Origin: Paenibacillus sp. FSL H8-0079 | Lineage (GTDB): Bacteria; Bacillota; Bacilli; Paenibacillales; Paenibacillaceae | Direction: 5' to 3' | Length of the DNA stretch: 64,000 nt | Assembly: GCF_037991315.1 (NCBI RefSeq) | Contig: NZ_CP150300.1 | Coordinates: 3,844,001 to 3,908,000, forward strand | Shown: piece by piece, positions 17,769 to 26,111 of the stretch | How the letters are laid out: every line of letters starts with the position of its first letter | Position numbering within the stretch: the stretch's first letter is position 1 | The notes under the pieces: model-generated | Databases searched by the model: none | What the model saw: only the letters and a program-made list of their open reading frames with translations | What the model was told of the DNA's origin: nothing | Position numbers and translations under genes: made by a program

Positions 17769-19584
17769 GCTGATCACCCCAGTGTTGCTTCATAAACTGC
17801 TCAAATCTCTCAGCATCCTGCAAAGTCATCTGTTCTCGCATATCCATCATGCATCCCGCAGAGATTGGAGCTGTCGCAACGTACTCTCCATCTCTGTACT
17901 CCACAACATTACGAAATGTAAAACCTGCCCTCTCTTCCACGCTGTCACCTTGATTCGCACGAGGAAGACACTCCGTAATACGTTCGATATATCTTCGTCC
18001 CTCAGCATCTTTCTTCATATGAACATCGAAATTAATGACACTGACAACCTGCTCCTCAGCAATATGTTCATGTTGGAACATGCCTGTCTTGAGCAAGGAA
18101 TTACGCAGGGAGAAGACCAAATCACGAAAGGTTTTGGCATGGTGGGTAAACAGGGTGAACAGACTGGCAACCTGGGACATTTGAATCATCCATGCAGCCA
18201 CTTCATCACTCGCAACCTCACCGAGAATATTGACGGTACCATCCGTCTTTTTCTGCAAATCAAGCCCTTGTTGACCTGAAATGTGTTCAGTCTCTCGGAA
18301 ACTCAAAATATTACGTCGGCTATAAATCCGTCTTAATTGCAGTTCAAACGCCATCTCCTGCACCCGAAGGGTATACGATGCATAGATGTGTTTGACCATA
18401 GCCATGAGCAGCGTCGTTTTACCAGACCCCTGTGCCCCGGTTACAGCTGTAATCCGACTTCCTTTCATCAGATATTGAAGCAATGTAATTGGCAGATTTG
18501 CGTTGTTACCCGTAACCAACTGTTCAAGTGAGGCATTCGGAATATCGAACTTCCGGACGAAGAACGCCCATGATTCTGCAAAAGGAGGACGAACCACAAC
18601 GACACGAGAGCCGTCTTTCATCTCATTCACTTTGTATCCACTTGCTTCCGACAACTGTCCCGGATAATTGTATTTGTATATATTCTGGCACACCCGTTTC
18701 AGTTCACGGATGCTGCCGAATGACAGAAAGGACAGATGAATGGACTTACCTTTATAGAAAACCCATACACTTTCCATCCCGCTTAGCGGTTCTTCATGTG
18801 CATCATCCTCCAGTCCTTGATCCAGCAGATCATTCCATGATGCCGGTTTTTGAAGTCCCATATTATGAACAGCATCCAGCATACCGCTGACACCACCACT
18901 AACACCGTCAATACGTTGGTCCCTTATCTCATCAACAACGGAGAACCCTTTGTAATGCTGATAGATACGTTGCACGATGATATCCGTCTTTTCTCTGAAT
19001 CCAAGCTCCCGATATTCGCATTCGAACACATACCGAATATCCTCCTCAGAGATATAATAACTCCCTCCGTCCTCCGAACCTTCCTCCATTCTCAGCCTGC
19101 CAAGATCGTAGGTATCAATCATTCGGGAAAGAGCATCCACACCGAATTGCTGTCGGTACATATAGAACACAATTTCGAATCGGTCCTGGATCGTCAACAA
19201 ATCTGGTTCTGCAAACAAAATTACTTCATCTACATTTGATTTGTTCAGGCCTATGCTTCGGGTCAGCAGATCCCCTATCAAGTTTTTGACATATGTTTTG
19301 TCGCTGACACTGCCTGAGACACAGCCTTTCAGGGCTTTTCTCATCTCGGCACGTTGATTGATTCTTCGACGATATTCTTCTTCGTGCAGACCCGCATCCG
19401 CGAGTTGACTATGACTAAGCTCGTGGAGCGAGTTCTTCACCTTCTCAATCAACATATCAATCGTGAACGATTCCTGTTCAGGAACACGAGCATTTTTTTC
19501 ACGAAGAAATGTTCTATACTTGAACCAGATATATGTCAGGCACAGAATCAAAATTAAACTTATCCATATGGTATTCCAGAGCAT
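17758..19584 (-). CDS. CpaF/TadA-type secretion ATPase with N-terminal membrane anchor
   Basis: Hexameric-type ATPase of the T2SS/T4P/T4SS family, 608 aa, expected to power assembly of a Tad-like pilus. Walker A is AVTGAQGSGKTTLL (middle of the protein). It is followed by the arginine-rich stretch typical of the family (QLRRIYSRRN) and by GEVASDEVAAWMIQMSQV and TLFTHHAKTFRDLVFSLRNSL, which match the Walker B/His-box region. Unusually for CpaF it begins with a hydrophobic helix (LWNTIWISLILILCLTYIWF), so it may be tethered to the membrane. It lies between the MinD-like gene and the TadB/C gene. Confidence 0.85.
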   Translation of the reverse strand: MLWNTIWISLILILCLTYIWFKYRTFLREKNARVPEQESFTIDMLIEKVKNSLHELSHSQLADAGLHEEEYRRRINQRAEMRKALKGCVSGSVSDKTYVKNLIGDLLTRSIGLNKSNVDEVILFAEPDLLTIQDRFEIVFYMYRQQFGVDALSRMIDTYDLGRLRMEEGSEDGGSYYISEEDIRYVFECEYRELGFREKTDIIVQRIYQHYKGFSVVDEIRDQRIDGVSGGVSGMLDAVHNMGLQKPASWNDLLDQGLEDDAHEEPLSGMESVWVFYKGKSIHLSFLSFGSIRELKRVCQNIYKYNYPGQLSEASGYKVNEMKDGSRVVVVRPPFAESWAFFVRKFDIPNASLEQLVTGNNANLPITLLQYLMKGSRITAVTGAQGSGKTTLLMAMVKHIYASYTLRVQEMAFELQLRRIYSRRNILSFRETEHISGQQGLDLQKKTDGTVNILGEVASDEVAAWMIQMSQVASLFTLFTHHAKTFRDLVFSLRNSLLKTGMFQHEHIAEEQVVSVINFDVHMKKDAEGRRYIERITECLPRANQGDSVEERAGFTFRNVVEYRDGEYVATAPISAGCMMDMREQMTLQDAERFEQFMKQHWGDQHDN

Positions 19585-19591
19585 CGGAGGT

Positions 19592-20422
19592 TCAGGCTCC
19601 CCTTTCCAGCCTCTTCAGAACCGTGCGCATACCTGCGCCGTCCATAATCAGGCGAGCGAGTTCGCTCATGCTTGCAGCAAAGCTTCCTTTACGAATATCC
19701 TTATTCTCGCTCAAACTTTCCAACTGCAAGTACTTAGCGACATCTCGCCGATTCATTGCATCGAGGTATCCGGTTGTGTATGGTATAGCAGATATCGTGC
19801 CTTTGTATCTGAACCGGCGCCGAATATTGGAAAGCGTTGTTCGGGATTGCGGATCGTATTTGTTAATGACAACATGCATATTATATTTGTCCATTCGTTC
19901 TGGCAGGATTTCTTCAAAAAACAACTCCAGATTTCGCATATTTTGATCAAGATTAATTACAACATAGTCCGCTTGTTGCAGCTTGAGCTGCGAATCCACA
20001 CCAGCATGATCCGCATCCAGAAGAACCAGATCATAATACTCGTTAGCTACATTCAGCAGCTTTTTCACAGTCTCACCATGTTCGTGCGGAGAGCTATCCA
20101 TCTCATTCATGCTTCCGGTCAGGAAATCAAGTCTTTCCTTCAGAAGTGGCTTGGTATAATCCCTGAGATTGTGCTTGTTCAGACTTCCGCTCGAATGCAG
20201 CCGTTCAACTGCATCCCAGCCACCCTCCTCGAAGGAGAACACGGAATCTGTGGAATCCGTCTCATTGGATGGCAGAGCAGCTTCTGTACTAGTTCCGACA
20301 AGACCTGTATTAACAAGTAACACTCTTGTCCTATAGTGGAGTGCCATTGCATAGGCACTAATTAATGTACTTGAGGTGCAACCTGTTCCTGCAAAAGGGC
20401 TCCAAAAGGTAATGGTGCTCAT
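19592..20422 (-). CDS. MinD/CpaE-like protein with degenerate nucleotide-binding loop
   Basis: 276 aa of the SIMIBI/ParA-MinD type by layout: an N-terminal strand-loop-helix (ITFWSPFAGTGCTSSTLISAYAMAL), a second strand VLLVNTGL, the Walker B-like strand YDLVLLDADHAGVDSQLKLQQADYVVINLDQN, and VVINKYD near residue 185. The loop expected to be GKGGVGKST reads PFAGTGCTSST and lacks the lysine. In Tad systems the homologue CpaE localises the apparatus. The start at 20422 overlaps the previous stop (ATGA); an in-frame extension to 20503 lies inside the upstream gene and is rejected. Confidence 0.75.
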   Translation of the reverse strand: MSTITFWSPFAGTGCTSSTLISAYAMALHYRTRVLLVNTGLVGTSTEAALPSNETDSTDSVFSFEEGGWDAVERLHSSGSLNKHNLRDYTKPLLKERLDFLTGSMNEMDSSPHEHGETVKKLLNVANEYYDLVLLDADHAGVDSQLKLQQADYVVINLDQNMRNLELFFEEILPERMDKYNMHVVINKYDPQSRTTLSNIRRRFRYKGTISAIPYTTGYLDAMNRRDVAKYLQLESLSENKDIRKGSFAASMSELARLIMDGAGMRTVLKRLERGA

Positions 20423-21141
20423 GCTCTCATCCTCTCTGCTTCTTTCATCGCACGGCGACTGCGAACACTTTCCCAACCTGTTAACTGCTCGACCACACGA
20501 CACAACGATTTTTTGTAATTTCGTGACAAAGGTCCAAGATGAACTCGGCGATGATGCTCATTCTCAAGCTTAACCGCAGCTGTTAACTCATCCCAAGGAA
20601 GCACTAAAGATTCTCCGGTCCACACAAAAGGACTGCCCTCCAGATACGCCCACAGATAACGAGCTTCAAGCTTGCAGTCCACCCCGTTAATGAAGAGCCG
20701 CTGAAATGAAAGCTCACCAGGCAATGACTGTTCTTCAAGCAACCGCTTCAACCAGCCCTTGACACGTTCCAGATTGTAACGTTCATAATCACTCACCCAG
20801 ACTCTTACGTCGGCGTTCAGCCAGAGATTACGCGAAGCAAAGTGTGAGGTCTCCATGTCATATAACACATAGTCATAGCTGTCCAATCGCTCTCCATTTA
20901 CTTCAAGATGATTCTCTACAGCTGCTGAAGTGACAAAATGACAAGCAATATCAAAACCTTCAAATTCCGTAATTCGCAAAGACTGCTGACTGTCCCCTAC
21001 ACCGTGCCCATACTTCTGTTGTAAGGTTCCATCTACGAGCAAGACCTTATTGCCTGTCGAGGCCAATATCTTGCAAAGATACAGCATCAGATCATTCTTC
21101 TCACATAAACCTGCAAAGATCCATGTATGCATAGATGTCAT
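20419..21141 (-). CDS. Second MinD/CpaE-like protein, strongly degenerate
   Basis: 240 aa. The fold pattern resembles MinD/ParA proteins: TWIFAGLCEKNDLMLYLCKILASTGNKVLLVDGTLQ aligns in layout with a P-loop, helix and second strand, and YDYVLYDMETSHFASRNLWLNADVRVWVSDYER with the Walker B region. No Walker A consensus remains. The start could be 21141 or the ATG three codons on; the GGGAG site is 2 and 11 bases away respectively. It sits between the CpaB-like gene and the other MinD-like gene and is probably structural or regulatory, not an ATPase. Confidence 0.65.
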   Translation of the reverse strand: MTSMHTWIFAGLCEKNDLMLYLCKILASTGNKVLLVDGTLQQKYGHGVGDSQQSLRITEFEGFDIACHFVTSAAVENHLEVNGERLDSYDYVLYDMETSHFASRNLWLNADVRVWVSDYERYNLERVKGWLKRLLEEQSLPGELSFQRLFINGVDCKLEARYLWAYLEGSPFVWTGESLVLPWDELTAAVKLENEHHRRVHLGPLSRNYKKSLCRVVEQLTGWESVRSRRAMKEAERMRA

Positions 21142-21209
21142 AACTCCCTTCTGTTTCTTTAAACCTTTGTTATCTGAATTATATTAATATGAAAACCCCA
21201 GATTGATAT

Positions 21210-22229
21210 CTACTCTCCACCCGTTAGCAGGCTCTGTTGTTCTGTTTGTGAAGCTGCAGCAGGATCATTCACGCTTCCAGAATTAGCTCCAGCTCCGTTT
21301 CCTGAACCATCATTCCACATCACACCATCCGATGTTGCCGAATTATTCGCTGATGGACGACTGTTATAGGTCACTGAGGATTGTGCCACATCCTGTTCAA
21401 CCCCTTTTGACGGTGCTGTCATGGAAGCGGCCAGTGAACTTTCAAGCGAACTTCGCACCTGTCTGGATAACTCCTGTTCGGCTCGTCGAACAATATTCGG
21501 ATCACTCTCCAGCAGTTTTAACACTTCTGAATTGGCAGGATACGTCGCGATTGCAGGTGTCTGAAACTGTGGTTCTACATAGGTTAAGGCATAGATTGAA
21601 GCTTTATGTAAATAGGCATCTACAATTGCACTTGAGAGTGACAGAATCTCTTCCTCCGTCATCGTAATCCATAAGGTAGCTGCATTTAGTCGTTCGACTT
21701 TCTTCTTCGATAAGAGAACATAATCCTGTCCTGTGGGGAACTGGATACGAACATCAATAATATCTCCCTTTACGAGTGAGGATGGCAGTAGTACAACTTC
21801 CAGCTCTCGATTTCTTAAGTCGGGTGGAGCCGGTGTATCCTCGTACACCATTTCGGTGGTAATCGCTGTTCCCTTTTTCAACTCTATTTTAGCCACTTGG
21901 CCTTCCATCTGCTTGGTACTGGACCAGAGATTTCGGGGCGCCTGTGCATCCGGGACTGCAATGAGCTTCAGATCCTCAGGCAATATCGGTTCACCTGCTT
22001 CTACATCCCGAATGGTAACCCAGCCTTGTGCCCCCGAATTCCATTGTTGCTTTAATTCAGCTTCCTTTTCCTCATATACCGATAAATAACGGGCTTCTAC
22101 AGCTGACCTGACATCACCCATCGTTTTGACATTGTAAATAACATATCCTCCGAACACCAACCCTACGGCTCCTGCTCCGATAAGCCCAGCATAGATCAGT
22201 TGACGGCTTTGTTTTCTTAATTTAGACAA
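21210..22229 (-). CDS. CpaB/RcpC-like SAF-domain protein
   Basis: 339 aa, single membrane span at the N-terminus (LIYAGLIGAGAVGLVFGGYVIY), then a coiled segment and an SAF domain (about 65-135: WVTIRDVEAGEPILPEDLKLIAVPDAQAP and KGTAITTEMVYED), as in CpaB/RcpC. The C-terminal ~70 residues are Ser/Ala/Asn/Gly-rich and probably unstructured. In Gram-negative Tad systems CpaB is periplasmic and supports the secretin. Here, with one membrane, it would face the outside and may steady the pilus base. The TTG start follows GGAAGGAG at 8 bases. Confidence 0.8.
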   Translation of the reverse strand: MSKLRKQSRQLIYAGLIGAGAVGLVFGGYVIYNVKTMGDVRSAVEARYLSVYEEKEAELKQQWNSGAQGWVTIRDVEAGEPILPEDLKLIAVPDAQAPRNLWSSTKQMEGQVAKIELKKGTAITTEMVYEDTPAPPDLRNRELEVVLLPSSLVKGDIIDVRIQFPTGQDYVLLSKKKVERLNAATLWITMTEEEILSLSSAIVDAYLHKASIYALTYVEPQFQTPAIATYPANSEVLKLLESDPNIVRRAEQELSRQVRSSLESSLAASMTAPSKGVEQDVAQSSVTYNSRPSANNSATSDGVMWNDGSGNGAGANSGSVNDPAAASQTEQQSLLTGGE

Positions 22230-22255
22230 AAGAGGCTCTCCTTCCGTAATCTCCT

Positions 22256-23734
22256 CTAATCATGTACTTTCCTTCGTGAAAAGAACGAACGTTTCTTGGG
22301 TTGCTGTGCCATCATATGCGTTAAAATATGAGAAAACACTTTATCCATCTGTGCATCCTTGTCAAACGGGTCAATATGTAACGGTAGCCCATATACACTC
22401 GATGTATCCAGAGCTTTACGAATGCGCTGAACTGCTTCAGTTGCTGCCAGGGGCAGACAATATATCCATTTCTCTCGTGGATACCGATGATGTGATCGAA
22501 CAAAAGCGCCAATCTCCGCCTGTCTCCATTCTGCACCTGAGCCTATAACAATAGGCAGATCTGCACGTAGAAATTCTTCCAGCCGGTTCTGATCCTGACC
22601 ACTACCGAGGTCCATCACAATGAATTGATAGCTCCCCCCAAGCAAAGACAAAATATCCGCTCGCCCGGACTGTTTCCAATAATGCACACCATCCACAGCA
22701 AACTGTCTGCCTGCCGGCACCGGTTTACCCGCTTGAGCGATTTGTTGAATCCTTGCAAAGGATTGAGAGCGAGGTGACATTTCAATCACAGCTACTTTGA
22801 AGTTTTGCCTTTCGAGATAATGACTGATAGCTATAGCCGTGTGGGTAACCCCTACACCTGATGAAGCACCAGTCAGGGCAATAACTCTTGTTCCGCCATT
22901 CAGGGTCATCGTAGCGTCTCCACCGGGCATTGTTCCGCCGGGTATTCGGAGCAGTTCCTTCCTTACCTCATCGGCAGATTGGAATCGCTCTTCGGCATTA
23001 TACCTTAACAGTCTTCTCGCCACAGGGATGTATGTCCGCGGAACATCACTCCGGATAGAGCTTTCCACACCCTGAATCCATTCCGTATACGCACCACTTG
23101 TCATAAGATACAGGAGCAATGCTCCGAGTCCATATAGATCTGAACGCGCATCGGTCTGACCCGCGCCATACTGTTCTGGAGCGGCAAAACCAGCGGTTCC
23201 CAACTTAACGGTATCTTCAGCACTTTGCGGTTTGTAACTTCTGGCGATGCCAAAATCGATTAATCTTACTTCATGTTCCGGGGTGATCATGATGTTTGAT
23301 GGTTTCAGATCCCTATAGATAACAGGTGGATTCAGATTATGCAGATAACTCAACACATCCAGTAATTGAAGCACCAGCTCCGTTAACTGCTCCATCGGGA
23401 TCTTCCCGCGGCACTGCTTGAAATACTCACTGAGCGTTAACCCTTCGATGTATTCCATCACCAAGTACGTGTACCCCTCTTCATCCGGTACAAAAAAATC
23501 AACGATCTGCGGTAATCTTGGATGGCGAAGGGATGTCAGTAGAGCCGCCTCCGACTCCATGCTGCCTTCATATGGCATAGCTGTTACGCTTTCTTTGATT
23601 GCCCATATCTTGCCCGGCAACTTCAAGTCCTCCGCCTCGTATACATGGCTCATTCCGCCTGTACCCAGAATGGATACGATACGATATCTCCCTCCCAGCA
23701 GGCTTCCACGTTCCAGCCTGGCCGGATGTCTCAT
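22256..23734 (-). CDS. Ser/Thr protein kinase fused to a MinD-like domain
   Basis: 492 aa, no membrane segment. Residues 15-270 form a Hanks-type kinase: glycine loop GTGGMS (24-29), Lys47 in WAIKES, catalytic YRDLKPSN (Asp142), DFG (160-162) and GTAGFAAPEQYG. Residues ~280-480 look like a ParA/MinD-type domain (RVIALTGASSGVGVTHTAIAIS, VAVIEMSPRS, YQFIVMDLGSG), again without the Walker A lysine. The ATG at 23734 has AAGGAGG at 7 bases. As first gene of the pilus operon it probably tunes assembly by phosphorylating apparatus proteins. The typical PASTA receptor domains are absent, so sensing is likely intracellular. Confidence 0.85.
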   Translation of the reverse strand: MRHPARLERGSLLGGRYRIVSILGTGGMSHVYEAEDLKLPGKIWAIKESVTAMPYEGSMESEAALLTSLRHPRLPQIVDFFVPDEEGYTYLVMEYIEGLTLSEYFKQCRGKIPMEQLTELVLQLLDVLSYLHNLNPPVIYRDLKPSNIMITPEHEVRLIDFGIARSYKPQSAEDTVKLGTAGFAAPEQYGAGQTDARSDLYGLGALLLYLMTSGAYTEWIQGVESSIRSDVPRTYIPVARRLLRYNAEERFQSADEVRKELLRIPGGTMPGGDATMTLNGGTRVIALTGASSGVGVTHTAIAISHYLERQNFKVAVIEMSPRSQSFARIQQIAQAGKPVPAGRQFAVDGVHYWKQSGRADILSLLGGSYQFIVMDLGSGQDQNRLEEFLRADLPIVIGSGAEWRQAEIGAFVRSHHRYPREKWIYCLPLAATEAVQRIRKALDTSSVYGLPLHIDPFDKDAQMDKVFSHILTHMMAQQPKKRSFFSRRKVHD

Positions 23735-23759
23735 ATCAATTCCTCCTTCAATACACAAC

Positions 23760-23831
23760 AAAAAAGGGAAAGCCTCACCGAAGAAGAACAGACCGGATAT
23801 CCGGTTTCGTTCACTTCGGGATGCTTTCCCT
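23760..23831 (-). promoter_or_regulatory. Structured leader with terminator-like hairpin (candidate attenuator)
   Basis: On the minus strand a long hairpin has an outer 9-bp stem (AGGGAAAGC/GCTTTCCCT), an inner CCGAAG/CTTCGG stem, a GAAC/GTTC stem and a CCGG-ATAT-CCGG tip, followed at once by T6 (23760-23765). The T-tract ends 25 bases before the kinase start. The only promoter seen lies upstream of the hairpin. Transcripts of the pilus operon must therefore pass through it, which suggests attenuation or antitermination. It does not match a riboswitch class I know. Confidence 0.6.
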
Positions 23832-23859
23832 CAGGTTTGTTATGGTTAATATTGGTATC

Positions 23860-23889
23860 ATTATAGTACAGGCAGGAATAGATTGTAAA
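23860..23889 (-). promoter_or_regulatory. Sigma-A promoter of the Tad-like operon
   Basis: On the minus strand TTTACA (23884-23889) and TATAAT (23860-23865) are 18 bases apart. It lies about 30 bases upstream of the leader hairpin and 70 bases after the stop of the methyltransferase gene. Confidence 0.6.
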
Positions 23890-23961
23890 GCACAATATTT
23901 AATGGGCTTAATCGAATCAATTTCATAATACCTTTAGCTGCTTTAATCAAGGCTAGATCTC

Positions 23962-25011
23962 TTAATATTTGACCATATAAAGTGTAATCTCTTCCCGGTT
24001 ATGGAACAACTGCTTGGAACGTTGAATCTGCATCCGAGAACGTTCAAACGTATCAATCACATCTTTAATGAGAGCAAGCGGCTTTTTATGCAATAACTTC
24101 ACAGTAACGATGGCTGTTCCCCCGGGCTGAAGGCTATATAGAAGATCCGATACAAGTCGGCTCATCAGCTTCGGACTCCAACTCATATCACATACGAGCA
24201 GATCGAATTCTCCTTCGCGGAAACGAACATCCCCTGCATTCTTTTTCAAGAAAGTCAGTTTGGGTGATGCCAACAGCGTCGCATCCATCTTCGCCGGATC
24301 TACCGCCGTTACTTCAAGCCCGCGTTCAAGCAGGAATGAGGTCCATCCACCTGGTGCTGCACCGATATCGAGTGCTTTATGGAATGAAGTAAAGTCAATA
24401 CCAAACGTTTGCTCGGCTTCAAGCAATTTGAATTTGGCCCGCGAGATCTGTCCGTCTTCTTTTTGAAAACGTACGGCTCCCCCACTCCAGTCTGACAGAT
24501 TCTGTTCAGGTCTGGACACGCCAGCATACAACATATCATTTGCAGCAAATACGGAAATGACATAATCAGCATCACGTACAACCCATTCACAGCCTAGCTC
24601 AGCCAGCTTTTCTGTCAGCAATTGCTTCAATGAGGCCGCATTTTCTTGCCAAAAAGATCCTTCTGTCTTCCGTACCTGCAGCACGACAGGGGTACCTGTC
24701 AGTTCTTTATGATTCAGCACGAATGCAATCAATTTCTCGATAGACTGTTCCGAATCTTCTGTATTCTCCTGAAACTGAACAGGTTGAATATGACGTAAAA
24801 ACGTTGGATACTCTGCCCACAGCTTACCTGCAACTTCTTCCTCCGCTATAGGCAGACCCGCAAGCAAAATTTCTCCTGGTACGAGTACCGTGCTCTTCAC
24901 CGCACCAAACGTACGGCGCAATTCTTCCTGAGCATAAGGGGCAAAGCCGTGATTGGCTGTGCAGATAAAACGGGAGAAGTTGCCTTCTTCCCAAGACGAT
25001 TGTGTACTCAA
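23962..25011 (-). CDS. RlmM/FtsJ-like SAM-dependent RNA methyltransferase
   Basis: 349 aa. The N-terminal ~180 residues have a THUMP-like layout as in RlmM. The C-terminal half is an FtsJ-type methyltransferase with SAM motif ALDIGAAPGGWTSFLLERG (about 210), the VDPAKM acidic residue, the CDMS motif (LLVCDMSWSP) and a catalytic-type lysine in AIVTVKLLHKKP. RlmM modifies C2498 of E. coli 23S rRNA at the 2'-O; the target here is only inferred. TTG start with GGAGGG 9 bases upstream. It closes a tightly packed group (receiver-like, thioredoxin-like, ABC ATPase). Confidence 0.8.
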   Translation of the reverse strand: MSTQSSWEEGNFSRFICTANHGFAPYAQEELRRTFGAVKSTVLVPGEILLAGLPIAEEEVAGKLWAEYPTFLRHIQPVQFQENTEDSEQSIEKLIAFVLNHKELTGTPVVLQVRKTEGSFWQENAASLKQLLTEKLAELGCEWVVRDADYVISVFAANDMLYAGVSRPEQNLSDWSGGAVRFQKEDGQISRAKFKLLEAEQTFGIDFTSFHKALDIGAAPGGWTSFLLERGLEVTAVDPAKMDATLLASPKLTFLKKNAGDVRFREGEFDLLVCDMSWSPKLMSRLVSDLLYSLQPGGTAIVTVKLLHKKPLALIKDVIDTFERSRMQIQRSKQLFHNREEITLYMVKY

Positions 25012-25017
25012 ATTGTG

Positions 25018-25797
25018 TTACCCTCCAGAACGCACGCGTATCCACGGACGACCGTCATCCCACTGGATATCGACCGGGACATCGTACGTATGCTTAATTG
25101 TATCTTGTGTCAAAACTTCATATTTGGGGCCTGCCGCAGCAATACGTCCATCGCGGATCAAGGCCACATGCGTAAATAAAGGTACGATCTCTTCAACATG
25201 ATGTGTCACATACACAACTGTAATGTTACGCTGGCGCAGACGATCAATCTCAGCCAGCATTTTCTCACGTTCATATAAGTCTAGCCCGGCACAAGGCTCG
25301 TCCATAATCAGCAATTTTGGCTCAGCCATTAATGAACGAGCGAGCATGACTTTTTTGCGCTCTCCTTGGGATAACGTACCCAGCGAGTTGTTGGCAAGGT
25401 TGGCAAAGCCCATATCATCCAGCAAACTCATTGCCTTTGCTTTTACTTCATCAGGAATCGTCTGATAAAAACGCAAAAAAGCATACGCTCCTGTAGCGAC
25501 GACTTCCCATACCGGATCTCTGGGTGTTAGTTTCTCAATCAACGTTTGGCTGATATAACCGATTTCCTTACGTACTTCCCTGACGTCACATTGTCCATAC
25601 AGATTACCCAGTACTTCAATGCGTCCCTGGCTTGGAAACATATATCCGTTCATCATTTCAAGCAACGTTGTTTTGCCAGAACCATTCCGACCCAGAATAA
25701 CCCAATGTTCGCCTGGTTCGATGCGCAAATGTACATTATCTAAGATTTGATTCTCTTCTCGTCGAAGTGAGACATGTTCCATCGAAATTATACTCAT
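25018..25797 (-). CDS. ABC transporter ATP-binding protein (YlmA-like)
   Basis: Single-domain ABC ATPase, 259 aa. Walker A is GRNGSGKTTLL (about 37-47), Q-loop region GYISQTLIEKL, a signature LSQGERKKVMLARSL (LSQGE instead of LSGGQ), Walker B LLIMDEPCAGLD, and an H-loop YVTHHVEE. No permease gene is nearby, as for Bacillus YlmA. The start codon overlaps the thioredoxin-like stop (ATGA). What it energises is unknown. Confidence 0.88.
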   Translation of the reverse strand: MSIISMEHVSLRREENQILDNVHLRIEPGEHWVILGRNGSGKTTLLEMMNGYMFPSQGRIEVLGNLYGQCDVREVRKEIGYISQTLIEKLTPRDPVWEVVATGAYAFLRFYQTIPDEVKAKAMSLLDDMGFANLANNSLGTLSQGERKKVMLARSLMAEPKLLIMDEPCAGLDLYEREKMLAEIDRLRQRNITVVYVTHHVEEIVPLFTHVALIRDGRIAAAGPKYEVLTQDTIKHTYDVPVDIQWDDGRPWIRVRSGG

Positions 25798-26111
25798 TTC
25801 AGCACCGCCTTCCGGATCTCAGAGAGCAAGTGCTCTACAGAGCTCATCCGATAAACCATTTTTGGAACATCTTGCTGACCATCAAACAGCATCACTGCTG
25901 GAACGCTTGAAATTTGAAATTGTTGTACAAGTTCAGGAATGTCATGAATGTTCATTTCGGATAAAATACCTTCCGGCAGCATGTGCTCAACGACCTCCAG
26001 CATACGCCGCGCTGCTGCACATGTCCCGCATAACGGGGTATATATAAATACAGCCTGTGGCATGCCTTCCCATACGCCGCGCATTAACATTTTGGATGTA
26101 ATGGGCTTCAT
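25794..26111 (-). CDS. Thioredoxin-like protein with CGTC active site
   Basis: 105 aa thioredoxin-fold protein without signal peptide. The redox motif is TPLCGTCAAARRML (Cys28 and Cys31). A cis-proline follows in SSVPAVMLFDG. It resembles the small YtpP-type cytoplasmic thioredoxin-like proteins. Its start overlaps the preceding stop by one base and its stop overlaps the ABC gene start. The redox partner is unknown. Confidence 0.85.
   Translation of the reverse strand: MKPITSKMLMRGVWEGMPQAVFIYTPLCGTCAAARRMLEVVEHMLPEGILSEMNIHDIPELVQQFQISSVPAVMLFDGQQDVPKMVYRMSSVEHLLSEIRKAVLK

Noticed and set aside
23760..23831. c-di-GMP riboswitch before the pilus operon
   Set aside because: The conserved GEMM-I elements are absent and the structure is one extended hairpin.
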